Shown one piece after another: positions 12,066-23,344 of a DNA stretch of 64,000 nucleotides. Both the position numbers and the translations under genes were made by a program. The DNA is taken from the NCBI GenBank assembly GCA_029961685.1, contig JARWKL010000006.1, positions 10,918,748-10,982,747 on the forward strand, written 5' to 3'. The notes beneath the pieces were generated by a model. The model was not told the origin of the DNA, ran no database searches, and saw only the letters and a program-made list of their open reading frames with translations. The stretch comes from Aristolochia californica. Taxonomy: Eukaryota; Streptophyta; Magnoliopsida; Piperales; Aristolochiaceae. How positions within the stretch are numbered: the first letter of the stretch is position 1; each line of letters begins with the position of its first letter.

Positions 12066-13351
12066 CCCCACAAGGGGCAATCCACTCCCAATGAGAGGAC
12101 GTGGTAATCAACAATCCAGAGGCCGAGGCCAAAAGAATCCAGAAAGAGGAAATTCCTCAGACAAGAAGGGCAAAGCCCCAGTGTCGTATAAGGAGACACT
12201 TGAAGTAGAACCAGAGTATATTACTCTTCCGGATACAGAGACAATTTTACTCCTCAATAAAGAGGACCTTGAGGGTACATTGGATTCCTGGGAGATATTA
12301 CATAAATGGCTTGGAGAAGCTTACTGTCCCATCCGTGCAGGAAAATGATGGTATTTCTTTGAATCCATTTTGGTTCACCTTAATTCCATATCAGTGCATC
12401 ATACACTGACAAATGTGGCTAAATGGGAAAGCCCAAGAGCGTACAGTAAATGTATGATACAAAGATTCATGCATCCCTCAACATGGGGAAAATTTGATTT
12501 AGCTAAAGCACCTAACCTTCCTAATGATAAGGAATTTAATTATTGGGATTATATGGATTCTTGGTATAATACATTTTATTACCAAAATCCCCCCCATAGA
12601 CATTCCTGGTTTTTCCAATGGGAAAAGAATGTCTTTCAGAGGTCATTACCTCTACCCAGTTGGGTATTTGCATGGTGGAACAAATTTGGGCCACCCATTT
12701 CTATCTTACCTGAGCCCATTAAGGCTTGTTGTGTCAAATGGACTCAATCCAGTCCTGAGCTTAAAGCTCTAGGTTATGAAAAACCCCCAAAGAATTGGGA
12801 AAGTCTTATCTTCTTTATGATATTTTCTCTACCATGGATTGGGAGATGGGATTGTACTACAGGCTTTAATGAGAAAAGCCTTCCAGTGTTATGAAGAACA
12901 TTTCATGTTCGTTGGTGGAAAAATTTCCCCAACATTGATACAAAAGTCGCAGAAATTAAGTCTGCTATCATGCAAAATGAAAATAATCTTGGATTGCATC
13001 GCGTCCCGGAAGTCCATTATGACTCCGACAATTTATTTGCAAGTTTCAAAACTAATTGAAGAGTTTGATTACAAATATATCGGAAAAAGATATTATAAAA
13101 AATTATTCGAATCAATGTAGGATTCTATGGCTACTAAGTGCAATGAAGGCACATCTTCTCACCCTGCTGATGACAACATGTCAGTTTCGGAACCATCTGC
13201 TGCTGATGATGAAGATATTGAAAACTTTACTAGTACAGAGCATGATGATAATGCTAATGAATTCTTACTAGATAGTCAGCCCCCAGACGATCCTGACGAA
13301 TATATTAATGCATTGATAGAGATGTTTAAATCAACATCTAAAGGGAAATAA
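12058..13351 (+). pseudogene. V1 copy B ORF3 (RG-rich, Trp-rich), broken
   Basis: Starts at ATG 12058, overlapping the RNase H stop as in copy A. The N-terminus has the Arg-Gly motif (MRGRGNQQ). A TGA at 12346 sits where copy A has CGA; copies E and F carry the same stop. The body 12349-12894 is open, a frameshift lies near 13050, and the acidic C-terminus ends KSTSKGK at 13351. Function unknown. A shared stop could be inherited from a master copy or be methylation-driven C-to-T change. Confidence 0.78.
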
Positions 13352-13362
13352 TTTTGCAGGAT

Positions 13363-13590
13363 ATGACTATGACAGACACATTTGTTCTAGATTCGTCGGC
13401 CAAGTCCGTCCAAAAGCTACAGAGGAAATCTTATCCTCCGGCCCACAGTTGGCCTATTTGTCATATCACGCTAGGCTCATATAGTATCTTTGGTCAGCCA
13501 TTTTCCATAAAGTCACATTCATGGGATGCCGCCAGCTGCCGCTTGCATAGGATAAGAGTAAAAGCTCTTCATCAACAAAAGATGCTATGA
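13363..13590 (+). CDS. V1 copy B ORF4, small basic protein of unknown function
   Basis: ATG 13363 begins 12 bases after the ORF3 stop and directly behind TTTTGCAG, a good 3' splice-site sequence. The product (about 75 codons) contains QRKSYPPAHSWPICHI and a basic segment (HRIRVKAL) also found in copy F, where the ORF runs longer. The TGA at 13588-13590 may be a premature stop. I recognise no family. Expression by splicing, as for RTBV ORF4, or by reinitiation after ORF3 is possible. Confidence 0.5.
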   Translation: MTMTDTFVLDSSAKSVQKLQRKSYPPAHSWPICHITLGSYSIFGQPFSIKSHSWDAASCRLHRIRVKALHQQKML

Positions 13591-13732
13591 GACCAAGCCC
13601 ATCAAAGGTCTTGTCCTAATCTCAATCATGGAGATCAAGATGATAAGGATGATAAAGATAATCAAGATGATGACTCATCCAAGAATCTCAATAACCACCT
13701 CAATTATAGAGGATTAATTTTTAGTTTTAGTG

Positions 13733-13782
13733 GTGGATTTCAAATGTTTTCAAATCCACTTTATTTCTCTCCTTCTATATAA
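13733..13782 (+). promoter_or_regulatory. V1 copy B promoter: inverted repeat plus TATA box
   Basis: Perfect inverted repeat GTGGATTT (13733-13740) and AAATCCAC (13752-13759), followed by TATATAA at 13776-13782. This is the same architecture as copy A and would drive unit C. Confidence 0.75.
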
Positions 13783-13817
13783 GGAGATAGTCTCTTATGC
13801 TTAGGCATCACTTGAAA

Positions 13818-13905
13818 AACCTTCCCCTTTGTCATCAAGGTTGCCTACTCATGTGTTTTGTAGTATTGAAGTTTTCTGTAAGTACTTAATGATATTGTGA
13901 ATAAA
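13818..13905 (+). promoter_or_regulatory. V1 copy B R region: hairpin, GTAAGT donor, AATAAA
   Basis: Hairpin arms are 13818-13823 and 13837-13842. The donor-like GTAAGT is at 13878-13883 and AATAAA at 13900-13905, repeating the order seen in copy A. Confidence 0.6.
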
Positions 13906-13965
13906 TTAGTGGTGAGTTAAAGTTATTCTTTGCCTTATGTCAATTTCCCTTCTTCCCGCTGTAAT

Positions 13966-13982
13966 TGGTATCAGAGCCATGG
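13966..13982 (+). promoter_or_regulatory. V1 primer-binding site between units B and C
   Basis: TGGTATCAGAGCCATGG, an exact match to the site at 6402-6418. The distance of 7564 bp between the two sites is the length of unit B, which carries an insertion and deletions. Confidence 0.9.
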
Positions 13983-14106
13983 AAGGCTAAACCCTGAATA
14001 TCCAGGTATGGAGTAATCTATTATAAATTTTTTATATCTTAATCATCAGGGGAGTTAACTTACTTTGTAATGTTATAATACTTTACTATTCATCTTCGTT
14101 CTTGTT

Positions 14107-14181
14107 ATGATATGGGACGTCACCCAAGTCGCGTTGAGGTATGCTCGTGTTGCCGTTGCCGTGGATAGGCGTAGGCGTTGA
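14107..14181 (+). CDS. V1 leader upstream ORF (unit C), 24 codons
   Basis: Same ORF as at 6552-6626: begins MIWDVTQV and ends VDRRRR-stop. It lies between the primer site and the MP ATG at 14434. Differences from the other copies are mainly third-position changes. Confidence 0.5.
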   Translation: MIWDVTQVALRYARVAVAVDRRRR

Positions 14182-14433
14182 AGGGCCGCTATACTCTTAA
14201 ATCGTTGGCAAACATGTGTCTGATCAAGAAGATGATGAACAGTAAATTCATTATGATATTATGAACAATAGTTTGCTTTGTTCATGATTACCATATAATC
14301 AGTTTAAAATATGTTTACTTCATACTAGGATATTCCTCCTTTTGGTTATCTTTTACCACTCTTAGTTGTAGTTTCTTTTTAGTTTAGTTTAATTGTGCTT
14401 TAAATTTGGTTTAAAATTTTAATTTGTCAAAAG

Positions 14434-15456
14434 ATGGCATCCAGTAGTAGGATTACTGGATCAGTTAAGAATGCGTCTTTGGTTGAATATAAAGTTCAAC
14501 AATAATTGAATGATTGGACAATTCTGTCCATAAAACCTACTTCAATCTACAAGAAAGGAACCTTCACCCTTTCTAGTACCACGGGAATTAAAACCATGGA
14601 ACAAACAATCAATCTTGAAAATCAAGATTCCACTCTTAAATTATTAGAGTTAACTGATCTCAATAAGTATCTAGCGGATACTGAGAAAAAATACATGCAT
14701 ATAGGATGCATACAGATAGCGTTCAAACCCTTGACCTTACTAGGGATGAACACATGTCTGCAGGCCATACTCCGAGATGGTCGATGTTTGGATTGGAAAC
14801 CCTCATTAATGGGTATTGTTGAAACAAGTCTCAGCAGAGGACCTGTTTATTTTAATGTCCATCCAAACCTTACCCTATCATTATCAGATAGGAATTTGTT
14901 AGAATCTATCCAGTTGAGGATTCTAACACAGGGATACAATTTTATTCCTGGAACTGAAACCATTGCAGTTATTGAAAGGATTCATTTCAAAATTATGAAT
15001 ACCTTAGTCCCTAAGGTATTACACTTACCAAATCAAGGTAAGACCGTATTGATCGAAACCGATCTTATGAGTGCAAATGTTGCCACTCGTCGGATGATCA
15101 ATTGGGAGGAAATTCGTTTCCCAGCCAACTGGACTATTCCTCAGGCTGTTCCTCCACGACTCCTGATTATTCAAGATATTGATCATGTCATCCAATCAAC
15201 CGATGGTGATGTGGTAATCAATTTCAAAGACAAGACTCCTTACCGACTCTCTTTACCACCCACGTCATCCTGATATTCGGATGTAGGCCAATCTTCTCGC
15301 CTACAGGAATTGGATGAAAAACAATCCATAAAGGATGATTCCTCATTAAAAGGAATCCACCTATCAGACACCCAAATACCTCATGGGGTCTACCAAGAAA
15401 GGGAGCATGATAGAACTTCTCCCACTCCCAGTGAAATGACTGGTTTTACTCTATGA
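14434..15456 (+). pseudogene. V1 copy C movement protein, full length with two stops
   Basis: Complete-length MP gene, start ATG 14434 (MASSSRITGS) to TGA 15454-15456. Stops occur at about 14503 (TAA) and about 15271 (TGA for AGA). The 30K core (RGPVYFNVHPNLTLSL, GYNFIPGTETIAV) is intact between them. The next ATG (15460) follows three bases after the stop. MP would bind nucleic acid and modify plasmodesmata for spread. Confidence 0.9.
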
Positions 15457-15459
15457 TTA

Positions 15460-17357
15460 ATGATTTTTACACCTCAACAGAGTAACCCTGACCCACCACC
15501 TTTTGTGGTGGACAGAGCAGCAATCAAAGCTGAATTCTTTCACCCCAATAATCTAGGTTTCAAAAATTGGTTTTATGACACCTATGGGGCCGCGGAACGC
15601 ATGGAATTCTCAAATGACTTTTATCTTTATTTGGAAACAAATAAGGTTATCATGTCCTTTGTTGATTGGTTCATGCAAACTAGACTAAAGCAAGCAGAGA
15701 AATGACCCATAGTTTCTTCCACTGCTCCCACTCTTTCTACCCTCATGAAAGAATGGCACCATATGTCTAGAATCCACATCAGATCAGTTCATCCTCCTAC
15801 TTATCCTTTTCGACTTGAATTTCCAAGTCCTTCAGGGAAATCCCCTGATTTTGTGGAAGCAGTTGCTTTTGTCAATCCTGAAATCACCCAGAATCCTATG
15901 GGTCAGATTAGACGATAAAACAACTTTACCAATTTAAATCTCCAAACGATAGGCCAACAACTCACTCGTATTGAAGATTTATTGGACAAAGATACTCCAG
16001 AGAAATTTTGTCAGAATCCTTATGACTTATCTTCTCGAAAATTACCTTGTTGATGGATGGGAAACCACTCATCAAACCACCTGTTCCAATTAGGAACTTT
16101 AAATTGGATAATAATTCTGAGGTTGTTGAAGAATTATTAACCAGGCTTGGAAAATTACATCTTTCCAAAGAGCAAATCAAACAAGCCCAACAGGCTCATG
16201 AAGCCCAAGCTAATGCGGTTCGAAAAAGTCTCCATGTATTGGAAGCTGACGAATCACAGGATGAAGAGTCTCCAGAAGAGTCTTTATCGCAAAATAATAC
16301 TGAAGATTTAACTCCTTCAGCATACTCTGATTCTGATGAAGGTCAAAATACTAATCTTCATGATTTGGGTTTAACTAATATCAATCAGACTGAAGCAATT
16401 CTTCAGGAAATGATTAAAGATCAACCGAGTATTCAAAAATTGGATTATACCAAGAAATCTACTCGACGTTGGGATCTAAATCACAAACTCTATTATCATA
16501 GGCCTACACCTCAGGACCTATTATATGAAGAGAATGTGTATATAGATCAAAAAGCCTATGATGGCAGATCAATCTATGAATGGAACATAGACTCTATGTC
16601 TGAATATAAGATTTTAGAACATTGTAGACGAATGCTTATGTATGCTACCATCTGTAGACAACATAAGAATTCCGATCACGGCATAGCAGAAATGTTAATT
16701 GCTGGGTTCTCTGGAACCTTAAAAGGTTGGTGGGATAATATCCTAACTGCTGAACAACATCATGAAATTTACAATTCGAAAAAGGTTATCAAGACTGAAT
16801 CAGGCCAAGCCTACCTTGGTGAGGGTGATGTAGTATATACCTTAATTTCATGTATTGTTCATCATTTTATTGGAAATTTGATGTCCACTACTGATAAGGG
16901 ACGAGAGGTTTTGCAGAATCTTACGTGTCAAACACTTAGCCATTTTAGATGGTATAAAGATGTTTTCCTTACTAAGGTTATGCAAAGAACCGATGCCAAT
17001 AATGAATATTGGAAAGCTAAATTTATTGATGGATTACCAACACTTTTTGCTAGCAAAATACGCAAAAGGTTTGGTAATGAGGTAGGAATGATCAAATACC
17101 AACAATATACATATGGTCTCCTTACCAGTGCTATAATCCAAGAAGGACTGACCTTATGTAATGATTTAAAACTTCAAGCTCAGCTTAAGAAACAAAATCT
17201 TACTGGTAAGCATGAGCTTGGTGAATTCTGTGACCAATTTGCTTGTGACACAGGACCACCACCTTCCCATCAAAGGAAGGGCAAAGGGAAAGTCTCTTAT
17301 TCTAAGAGACTAGAACCCTACTCACACCAGAGTAGGAGATTTCCCAAAAGACAGTCT
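15460..17357 (+). pseudogene. V1 copy C capsid region, truncated at simple-sequence DNA
   Basis: Coat N-terminus and capsid core of V1 (ATG 15460). Stops at about 15703 and about 15916 and a one-base deletion near 16045 break the first third. From 16047 the frame is open through the capsid core (SEYKILEHCRRMLMY, then FIDGLPTLFASKIRKR) into the basic region. Viral similarity stops at about 17357, just before the zinc knuckle, and the same frame continues by chance into GAAA-rich DNA to 17435. This is the right end of the tandem V1 array. Confidence 0.88.
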
Positions 17358-18749
17358 AGGAAAGATAGAAAGAAGAATGAAAGAATGAAAGACAAAATAA
17401 AAAAAATGAAAGAAGAGAAAAGAAAGAATCAATAAGGAAAGAAATAAGAAATATTAAAGAAAGAAAGAAAGAAAGAAATAATGATTAAAAATAAAAGGGA
17501 AAATAAAAATAAGAAATAAAGTAAAAAAAAATATAAAGACAAATCGTAGAAACAAAGAAAGATGGAAAGAAGAAAGATTGGTAGATAGAAAGAATAAGAA
17601 AGAAAGAAAAAAAGAAACAAAAAGCGCAAGAAACAAGATAGAAAGAAAGATGAAAATAAAAAAGAAAGAAAAAAGAAGAGAGGAAGAAAGAAAGAAGAAA
17701 CAAGAAAGGAAGAAAAGAGAAGAAGAACAAAGAAGGAAATTGGAAAGATTGAAAGAAAGTTGAAGAAATGAAGAAAGAAACATGGAAAAATGAACGAAAG
17801 AAACATAAACAATGAAAGAAATAAGCAAAAAAGAACAAATGAGAGAATGAGAGAGAAGAAATAAAGAGAAAAGAATAAATAAAGAAATAAGGCACATTGA
17901 AAGAAATAGGAAAGAAGAAAGAATGAATGAAGAAAGAAAAAAACAAGAAAGTACAAATAAAGAAGGCACATAGAAATAAATAATTAATATGGAAAGAAGA
18001 AGAAAGAAAGAATCACGATAGAAACAAACAAACAAACAAAAACCAAGTCAGAAAGAAAGAATACGAAAGTAAGAAAAAATAAAGAAAGAAAAAATGAAAT
18101 AGAAAGGAAGAATGAAATAAAGAAGGCAAAAAAGAAAAAGAATGAAAGAAAGAAAGAATAAAAAAAATTAAAAAAAAGAAAAAAATGAAAGAAGAAAAAA
18201 GAAAGAAACAAGACCAAAAGAAGCAAGAAAAAACAAGAAACAAAGAAGAATAAAGAAAGAAAAATAAGAAAGATATAAGGCAAGAAACAAGAAAGGAAGA
18301 ATGATGAAAGAAAGAAAAAGGATAGAAGAAAGAAAAAAAATAAGAAAGAAAGACAGAAATAAGAAAGATAAAGGATAAAACAAAGAAACATAGAAAAAAG
18401 AAAGAAAGAAACTAGAAAGAAAGAATAAAAGAAAGAAATAAGGAAAGAAATAAGCAAGAATCAAGAAATAAAGAGAAAATAAGGAAAGAAGACAAAAAGA
18501 AAGAATGAAGAAAGAAAGAAAGAAAGAAAGAAAGAATGAAAAAAATGAAAGAATCAAGAAAGAAAGAAGCAAGAAATAAAGAAGCAAAAAACAAAGAAGT
18601 AAGAAAGAAACATGAAAGAAAGAAAGAAATAATAAAAAAATAAAAAAATAATAAAGATATAAAGCAAGAAACTAGAAAGAAAGAATTAGGATAGAAACAA
18701 ACAAACAAGTCTGAAAGAAAGAAGCAAGAAAGAAAGAAAGAAAGAAATA

Positions 18750-18781
<32 letters not shown>

Positions 18782-20095
18782 AAAATGAAAAAAAAGAAGA
18801 AGAAGAAAGAAACAAGATGAAAAAAAAAGAAACAAGATGAAAAGAAAGAAAGAAGAAATAGAGAAAGAAAGAAAAAACAATGGAAGAAGAAAGAACAAAA
18901 TAAAGAACAAGAAAAAAAATAAATAATCAAAGAAAAAAGAGAGAAACAAGAAAGATAAGAATGAAAAAGGAAAGAAAGAAACTAGAAAGAAGGAATAAAA
19001 GAAACAAATAAATACATGAGAAAGAAAGAAAAAAAGAATAAAATAAATAAAGAAAGAAAGAAGATAGATAGGCGAAAGAAAGAAAGAAACAACAATGAAA
19101 AGAAAGAAAGAGGACGAAAAGAAAGAAAGAAACAACAATGAAAAGAAAGAAAGAGGACGAAAAGAAAGAAGTCCTAAAGAAAGAAAGAAGAAAGAAAGAT
19201 GAAATATATTTGTTGTTTCATTCTTTATTTTTTATTTTATTTATTTTCTTCTTTGCTTAATTATGAAAGAAAAAAAGAAAGTTGGAAGAAAGAAAGAACA
19301 ATAAACAAAGAAAAATAAATAAACAAATAAAAAAGAAAAAACTAGATAGAAAGAAAGAAAAAATAAGAAACAAAAAAAAATAAACAAAGAAAGAAGAATG
19401 AAACAAGAAAGATAAGAAAGAAAGAAGATGAAATATATTTTTTTGTTTCATTCTTTATTTCTTTATTCTTTTTTCTATCTTGATTCTTTCTTATTTCTTT
19501 CAATGTGCCTTATTTCATTATGTATTCTTGCTCCTATATTCTTGCTCATTATTTATTCTAGCAAGGAGGAAAGAAAGACAAAGTTAAAGAAAGAAACATG
19601 AAATAAATAAACAAGATAGACCAAATAAATAAAAGGCACCTAGAAAGAAATAAGAAATAAGTGAAGAAGAAGAAAGAATCACAATAGAAACAAATAAACA
19701 AACAAGTCAAAAAAAGAATAAGAAAGAAATAAGAAAAATTAATGAAAAAAATCACAATAGAAACAAATAAACAAACAAGTCAAAAAAGAATAAGAAAGAA
19801 ATAAGAAAAAGTAATGAAAAAAATGAAACAGAAAGGAAGAAAGAAAGAAAGAAGACAAAAAAAAAGAAAGAAAAAAGAAAAAAGTGAAAGAAGAAAAAAG
19901 AAAAATCAAGAAAGAAAGAAGCAAGAAAGAAAGAAATAAGCTAGAAAGAAAGAACAAAATTAAATATAGGAACAAGAAAGAAAGAAAGAAAGACCAATAA
20001 ACAAAAAAAAAAAGAAAAAAAAAGAAACAATAAAGAAACAGATAAGAAAGATAAGAAAGAAAGAAGATGAAAATAAATAAAGAATAAAGAAAGAC
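17358..20095 (+). repeat. GAAA-type polypurine-rich simple DNA
   Basis: About 2.7 kb in which the plus strand is dominated by A and G (GAAA, GAAAGAAT, AAAT units), with short CT-rich patches near 19205-19260 and 19440-19560. It is not pure microsatellite: phrases such as GGCACATAGAAA and GAATCACGATAGAAACAAAC recur at 17965-18060 and 19633-19720. Translations are low-complexity Lys/Arg/Glu or Phe/Ser/Leu strings and are not genes. Confidence 0.9.
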
Positions 20096-20711
20096 GATTC
20101 TTCTTCTTCTTTCTTTTTTCTTTCTTCTTGTTTATATATTTATTCTTTCTTTCTTCTTATTTTCTCTTTTCTTATTTTTTTCAATGTGCCTTATTTCTTA
20201 ATTGATTCCTTCTTGTTTCTTTGTTTCTTCTTTTTTTATTCTTTAATTTTTTTATTTTTTTATTTTTTTCCTTCTTTTTGTCTTCTTTAGATCTTTCTTC
20301 CTTTCCTTCTTTCTTTCTTTCTTCTTTCTTTCTAACTTATTTGTTTGTTTGTTTCTATCATGATTCTTTTTTTTTCTTTTCTTATTTATTCCTTCTGTTT
20401 ATGTGCCTTTCTCTATTTGTTCTTTCATTTTTCTTTCTTTCTTTCTTGTTTCTTTCTTGCATTCTTTTTGTTTTCTCTTTCATGTTTCTTTCTTCCTTTC
20501 TAATTTCATTCTTTATTCTTTCTATTTATCATTCTTTTTGCTTCCTTTTTTCCTTCTTCTTCATTCCTTTTTCTTCTTTCTTTACATTATTTTGTCTTTC
20601 TTTCTTTCTGTCTTTTTCTTTCTTTATTTCATTTTTTTCTTTCTTTCTTCTTTCTTTCTTTCTTTATTTCTCATTCCTTTCTTTCTTTATTTCCCGTTTC
20701 TTTCTTTCTTA
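20096..20711 (-). repeat. TTTC-type block (strand-flipped polypurine DNA)
   Basis: Pyrimidine-rich on the plus strand, so this is the same material as its left neighbour in opposite orientation. It carries the recurring module inverted at 20330-20410. The flip point at its right end reads TTTCTTAGAAAGAGC. Confidence 0.85.
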
Positions 20712-21050
20712 GAAAGAGCAAAGAAAGAAAGAAATAAACAAACAAACAAGAGAGATAGAAACAAGAAGGAATAAATAAAGAAATAAGGCTCATTGAAAGA
20801 AATAAGAAAGAAGAAAAGAAGAAGAAAGAAATATGACAAAAACAAACAAAAAAACAAACAAACAAACAAACAAGCAAACGAAGAAGAAGAAACGAAGAAA
20901 GAAAGAAAAAATAAAAAAGAAAGAAATTAGAAAGAATGAAAAACAAAATAATGTAAAGAAAGATAGAAACAAGAATAAAAGAAACAATAAAAAAGAGAAG
21001 AAAAAAATAAAAAAAAGAAAGAAAGAAGGAAAGAAGAAGAAATAATTAAG
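20712..21050 (+). repeat. GAAA-type block, duplicated at 31.6 kb
   Basis: Purine-rich block. The stretch about 20676-20935, spanning the flip point, is nearly identical to 31584-31840 at a constant offset of about 10.9 kb. It includes (CAAA)n near 20845. Confidence 0.85.
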
Positions 21051-21065
21051 AATAGATAGACAGAT

Positions 21066-21108
<43 letters not shown>

Positions 21109-21117
21109 TAGAAAGAT

Positions 21118-21150
<33 letters not shown>

Positions 21151-21159
21151 TAGATGGAT

Positions 21160-21192
<33 letters not shown>

Positions 21193-21205
21193 TAGATAGA
21201 GAGAG

Positions 21206-21237
<32 letters not shown>

Positions 21238-21289
21238 GGACAGAAAGATAGAGAGATAGAGAGAGAGAGAGAGATAGATAGATAGAGAG

Positions 21290-21321
<32 letters not shown>

Positions 21322-21455
21322 GGACAGAAAGATAGAGAGAGAGAGATAGATAGAGAGAGAGAAAGATAGATAGATAGATAGATAGACAGATGGACAGAAA
21401 GATAGAGAGAGAGAGAGATAGATAGATAGATGGATGGAAATATAGAGAGAGAGAT
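21051..21455 (+). repeat. GATA/GA compound microsatellite
   Basis: About 400 bp of GATA and GAGA runs with a higher-order unit marked by GATGGACAGAAAGATAGAG at about 21234, 21319 and 21389 (spacing about 70-85 bp). Confidence 0.9.
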
Positions 21456-23265
21456 ATAATTCTTTCCTTTTCCTCTTTTTTCTTCCCTCCTATTGATTTG
21501 TTTTTTCATTTTCCCCCTTTTCTCCCTTCATTATCCAATTGTCTTTTCCCTTCTTCTTTATTCATTCATTCTTCTTTCTTTTTTTCTACTCTCTTTTGTT
21601 ACAATTATTTGTCATTATTTTTTTGTTTTCTTTATTTCTTATTTTTATTTTTCCTTTTCTTTTTGATCATTCATTCATTCATTCATTATTTCTTTCTTTA
21701 ATCTTTCTTGTTTCTTTCCTTATTGATTCTTTCTTTTCTCTTCTTTCATTTTTTTTATTTTTTCTTTCTTTCATCTTCTTTGTTTCCATCTTTTGTCTTT
21801 CTTTTGTTTGTTTGTTTGTTTCTTGATCTTTTTTAATCCTATTTCTTTCTTTGTTTCTTTAATCTTTCTTTACTCTTTCTTGCTTCATTCTTTCTTGATT
21901 CTTTATTTTCTCTTCTTTCACTTTTTATTATTTTTTTCTTTCTTCCATTCTTCTTTCTATCTTTTTGTCTTCTTTGTTTCTTTCTTTTTGTCTTCTTTGT
22001 TTCTTTTTTCCTCTTTTCTTGTCTCTATCTTGCTTATTTTCATTTTTCTTTCTATCTTGTTACTTGTTTTTTTTTTTTTTTGTTTTTTGGTCCTTATTCT
22101 ATCTATCTATCTTTCTTCTTTTTATCTTACTTTCTTTCTATATTTTGTCTTATTTTGTTTTTTCTTTCTTTCTTTCTAGATTCTTTAGTTTTTCTTTTTT
22201 CATTTTTTTCATTTTTTCTTTCTTTTTGTCTTCTTTCTTCCTATAAGTTTCATTTTTTTAATTTTTACTTTTTTATTCTTTCTTCTTACTTGTTTGTTTG
22301 TTTGTTTCTTCTTTTCTTCTTTATTGTTTTTTACAATGTGTCTTATTTATTTATGTATTCTTTCTTGTTTATTTTTTTCTCTTTCTTTTTTTATTTCTTC
22401 TTTCTTTATTTTTCATTTTTTATTTACTTCTTTCATTTTTCATTTTTTTCTTTAATTTTCAATGTTTTTTTGTTTCTTCTTTTTCTCTTTCTTTTTATCT
22501 TACTTCCCTTTTCTCCCTTCTTCTCCTTCTCTTCCTTTTCCTCTTTTCCTCTTTTCACTTGTTTTCCTTTTTCCTTAATTTTCATTTTCCTTCTCTTCCT
22601 ATGCTTATTTTTTCTTTTTCTTTCTCCTCCGTTTATCATTTTATTTTTCTCTCTTTTTCATTCTCCTCTTTTTTCATATTTACCATTCCTTATTTTTTCC
22701 ATGTATTTGTTTCATATTTTCCCTTTAACATTTTCTTTTTTTCTTCACTTTTGTTTTTAAATTTTCCTTTCTCGTATTCTTTCTTATTATATTTTCTCTT
22801 CCTATTGTTCTTTTTTAATTATTTCCTCATTTGCCCCAATTTCCCTTCAATATCTTTTTTCTACTCTCTCTTTTTTCATTTATCCCTTTCTTTCCTTTTC
22901 CTCTTTTTTCTTCCCTCCTATTGATTTGTTTTTTCATTTTCCCCCTTTTCTCCCTTCATTATCCAATTGTCTTTTTTCCTTCTTCTTTCATTCATTCATT
23001 CTTCTTTCTTTTTTTCTTCTCTCTCTTTCTAGTTTCATTTTTACTTTCTTCTCATTTCTTTCTTCTTCTTTATCTATTCTTAATTATTTCTTCTTCTTTC
23101 CTTCTTTCTTTCGTTTTTTTTTATTTTTTTCTTCTCTTTTTTATTGTTTCTTTTATTCTTGTTTCTATCTTTCTTTCTTTTATTTTTTTCTTCTCTTTTT
23201 TATTGTTTCTTTTATTCTTGTTTCCTTCTTTCTTTATTATTTATTTATGTATTTTTATTTTTTTT
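21456..23265 (-). repeat. TTTC-type pyrimidine-rich DNA with a more complex core
   Basis: Pyrimidine-rich on the plus strand. The part about 22490-22990 is more complex and is repeated at about 33980-34225 and 47281-47480 (for example CCATGTATTTGTTTCATA). No coding potential beyond low-complexity frames. Its right edge abuts V2 copy a. Confidence 0.85.
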
Positions 23266-23344
23266 TGTCTTTTCTAAGCAGTCTCTTTTCTACAAAGTCT
23301 ATGGAATCTTTCTTTATCATCTTTTCTAAGCAGTCTCTTTTCTA
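23266..23344 (-). repeat. V2 copy a: purine-rich tandem repeat downstream of ORF3
   Basis: On the viral strand, AGACTGCTTAGAAAAG is repeated twice about 50 bp apart. V2 copy b has the same pair at about 56034-56105. Purine-rich and located between ORF3 and the promoter, it could be a plus-strand primer or a 3' processing element. The left edge of the V2a insert is at about 23266. Confidence 0.45.

Noticed and set aside
1..17357. LTR retrotransposon (Ty3 type) as an alternative to a pararetrovirus
   Set aside because: There is no integrase domain and no LTR pair. 30K movement proteins are present, and the promoter, R region and primer-site order is caulimovirid.
16047..17435. 462-codon frame taken as an intact capsid gene
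   Set aside because: Its first codons follow a frameshift and its last about 25 codons are GAAA-derived; the real gene is truncated at about 17357.
21051..21455. Regular repeats resembling a CRISPR array
   Set aside because: They are GATA/GA microsatellite without unique spacers, in eukaryotic DNA with no cas genes.
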